This document shows positions 5,670 through 6,592 of a DNA stretch of 6,592 bases, in pieces. Under the pieces are notes generated by a model. The model did no database searches, was not told the DNA's origin, and saw only the letters and a program-made list of their open reading frames with translations. Every line of letters begins with the position of its first letter. Position 1 is the first letter of the stretch. The stretch spans positions 1-6,592 of the forward strand of contig WFXV01000172.1 of the NCBI GenBank assembly GCA_015490435.1. Direction: 5' to 3'. The stretch comes from Thermaceae bacterium (GTDB lineage Bacteria > Deinococcota > Deinococci > Deinococcales > Marinithermaceae). The position numbers and the translations under genes were made by a program.

Positions 5670-6592
5670 AGCCCAGCTCCTCCCGGAGCTCGGCCACCGC
5701 GGCCTTGAGGGTGGGGTCCTTCTCCAGGGCCTTCTGCACCTTCTGCACCGCGTAGAGCACGGTGGTGTGGTCGCGGCCGCCGAAGAACTGCCCGATCTCG
5801 GGGAGCGAAGCCCCGAGCCGCTCGCGGATCAGGTACATCGCCACCTGCCGGGGCACCACCACCTCCTTGGCTCGGCCCTTGGCCTTGAGCTCCTCGGGCC
5901 GCACCCCGAAGCGGCGGGCGACGGCGGTGAGGATCTCGTCCATGGTGGGCTCCTTCTGCTCCTGGGTGAAGACGTGGGAGAGGGCCCGCATCGCCACCGC
6001 CTTGGTGATCGGCACCCCGTTCAGCGAGGCGTAGGCGATGAGCCGCACCAGGGCGCCCTCGAGCTCGCGGATGTTCGAGGTGATCCGCTGGGCGATGAAC
6101 TCGAGCACGTCCTCGGGGATCTCCACCCCCCGGAACTCGGCGTTCATCTTGAGGATCGCGATCCGGGTCTCGAGGTCGGGGGGCTGGATGTCGGTGATCA
6201 GCCCCCACTCGAAGCGGCTTTTCAGCCTTTCCTCCAGGGTCTTGATCTCCCGGGGCGGGCGGTCCGAGGAGAGGATGATCTGCTTGTGGTTCTCGTAGAG
6301 GGTGTTGAAGGTATGGAAGAACTCCTCCTGGGTGCGCTCCTTGCCGGCGATGAACTGGATGTCGTCCACCAGGAGGAGGTCCACCGAGCGGTAGCGCTCC
6401 CGGAAGGCGCTCATCCGGTCCTCGCGGATCGCGTTGATCAGGTCGTTGGTGAAGGTTTCGGTGGAGATGTAGGCGATCTTGGCCCGGGGGTTGGTGCGCA
6501 TCACGTAATGCCCCACCGCCTGCATCAGGTGGGTCTTGCCGAGCCCCACCCCGCCGTAGATGAAGAGGGGGTTGTAGGCCCGGCCCGGGGAC
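5668..6592 (-). CDS. dnaA: Chromosomal replication initiator DnaA (5' end beyond the window)
   Basis: The last 307 residues are present; roughly the first 130 (domains I-II and the start of III) lie beyond the right edge. The reading frame is open to the edge, so the GTG at 6547-6549 inside the Walker A motif is not the start. In fragment numbering: NPLFIYGGVGLGKT (7-20, Walker A), LLLVDD (72-77, Walker B), sensor I SSDRPP (~108-113), LEERLKSRFEWGL (119-131, with the arginine finger R126), sensor II RELEGAL (175-181), then domain IV with a basic loop KGRAKEVVVPRQ (~238-249) and the DnaA signature GGRDHTTVLYA (271-281), the helix-turn-helix that reads DnaA boxes. ATP-DnaA opens oriC, here directly downstream of its own gene. 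No lesion is visible. Boxes touching the stop codon could also bear on dnaA expression, but its promoter is out of view. Confidence 0.98.
   Translation of the reverse strand, partial: SPGRAYNPLFIYGGVGLGKTHLMQAVGHYVMRTNPRAKIAYISTETFTNDLINAIREDRMSAFRERYRSVDLLLVDDIQFIAGKERTQEEFFHTFNTLYENHKQIILSSDRPPREIKTLEERLKSRFEWGLITDIQPPDLETRIAILKMNAEFRGVEIPEDVLEFIAQRITSNIRELEGALVRLIAYASLNGVPITKAVAMRALSHVFTQEQKEPTMDEILTAVARRFGVRPEELKAKGRAKEVVVPRQVAMYLIRERLGASLPEIGQFFGGRDHTTVLYAVQKVQKALEKDPTLKAAVAELREELG

Noticed and set aside
6547..6549. GTG as the start of dnaA
   Set aside because: It lies within the Walker A motif (GGVGLGKT), and the frame continues upstream with typical DnaA residues to the window edge.

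Overview
The window is a GC-rich chromosomal segment from a member of the Thermaceae (Thermus / Meiothermus / Oceanithermus / Marinithermus lineage, Deinococcota) and it contains the replication origin. The assignment rests on three things: the order dnaA - oriC - dnaN - eno - pyk, a DnaN that ends in the Thermus-like VVVPLRV, and a 23S rRNA 5' end that resembles the Thermus sequence and has no 16S gene in front of it. I recognised these from memory; no search was run.

Every gene is on the minus strand, so transcription runs from high to low coordinates. At the right edge is the 3' two thirds of dnaA (5668 to beyond 6592). Next is oriC (about 5395-5667), a 273-bp gene-free stretch. It holds about ten DnaA boxes: five of them form a 12-bp tandem iteron array that starts on the dnaA stop codon, and a smaller group faces the other way. 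The stretch also holds a relatively A+T-rich piece beside dnaN. After oriC comes a tightly packed unit: dnaN (sliding clamp), a 21-nt gap, eno (enolase), an 11-nt overlap, pyk (pyruvate kinase), a 9-nt gap, a two-helix K+ channel with an RCK domain, a 17-nt overlap, and a small four-helix membrane protein. No terminator is visible within or after this unit. The stop codon of the last gene lies inside the -35 box of a promoter for the 23S rRNA, whose first 59 nt occupy the left edge.

Functionally the segment joins initiation (DnaA, oriC), processivity (DnaN), the last two steps of glycolysis (2-phosphoglycerate to PEP to pyruvate), a K+ transport pair and rRNA synthesis. The fork leaving oriC leftward moves co-directionally with dnaN, eno, pyk, the channel genes and the rRNA.

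Most of this is conventional Thermaceae biology. The points worth a second look are: the pyruvate kinase carries the residue set of K+-independent enzymes although a K+ channel follows it; the channel has a degenerate RCK glycine motif and a possible internal start at its RCK domain, as in MthK; the DnaA boxes form a regular iteron array; and the 23S leader can fold in two alternative ways, one of which is open only to read-through RNA from the upstream operon.
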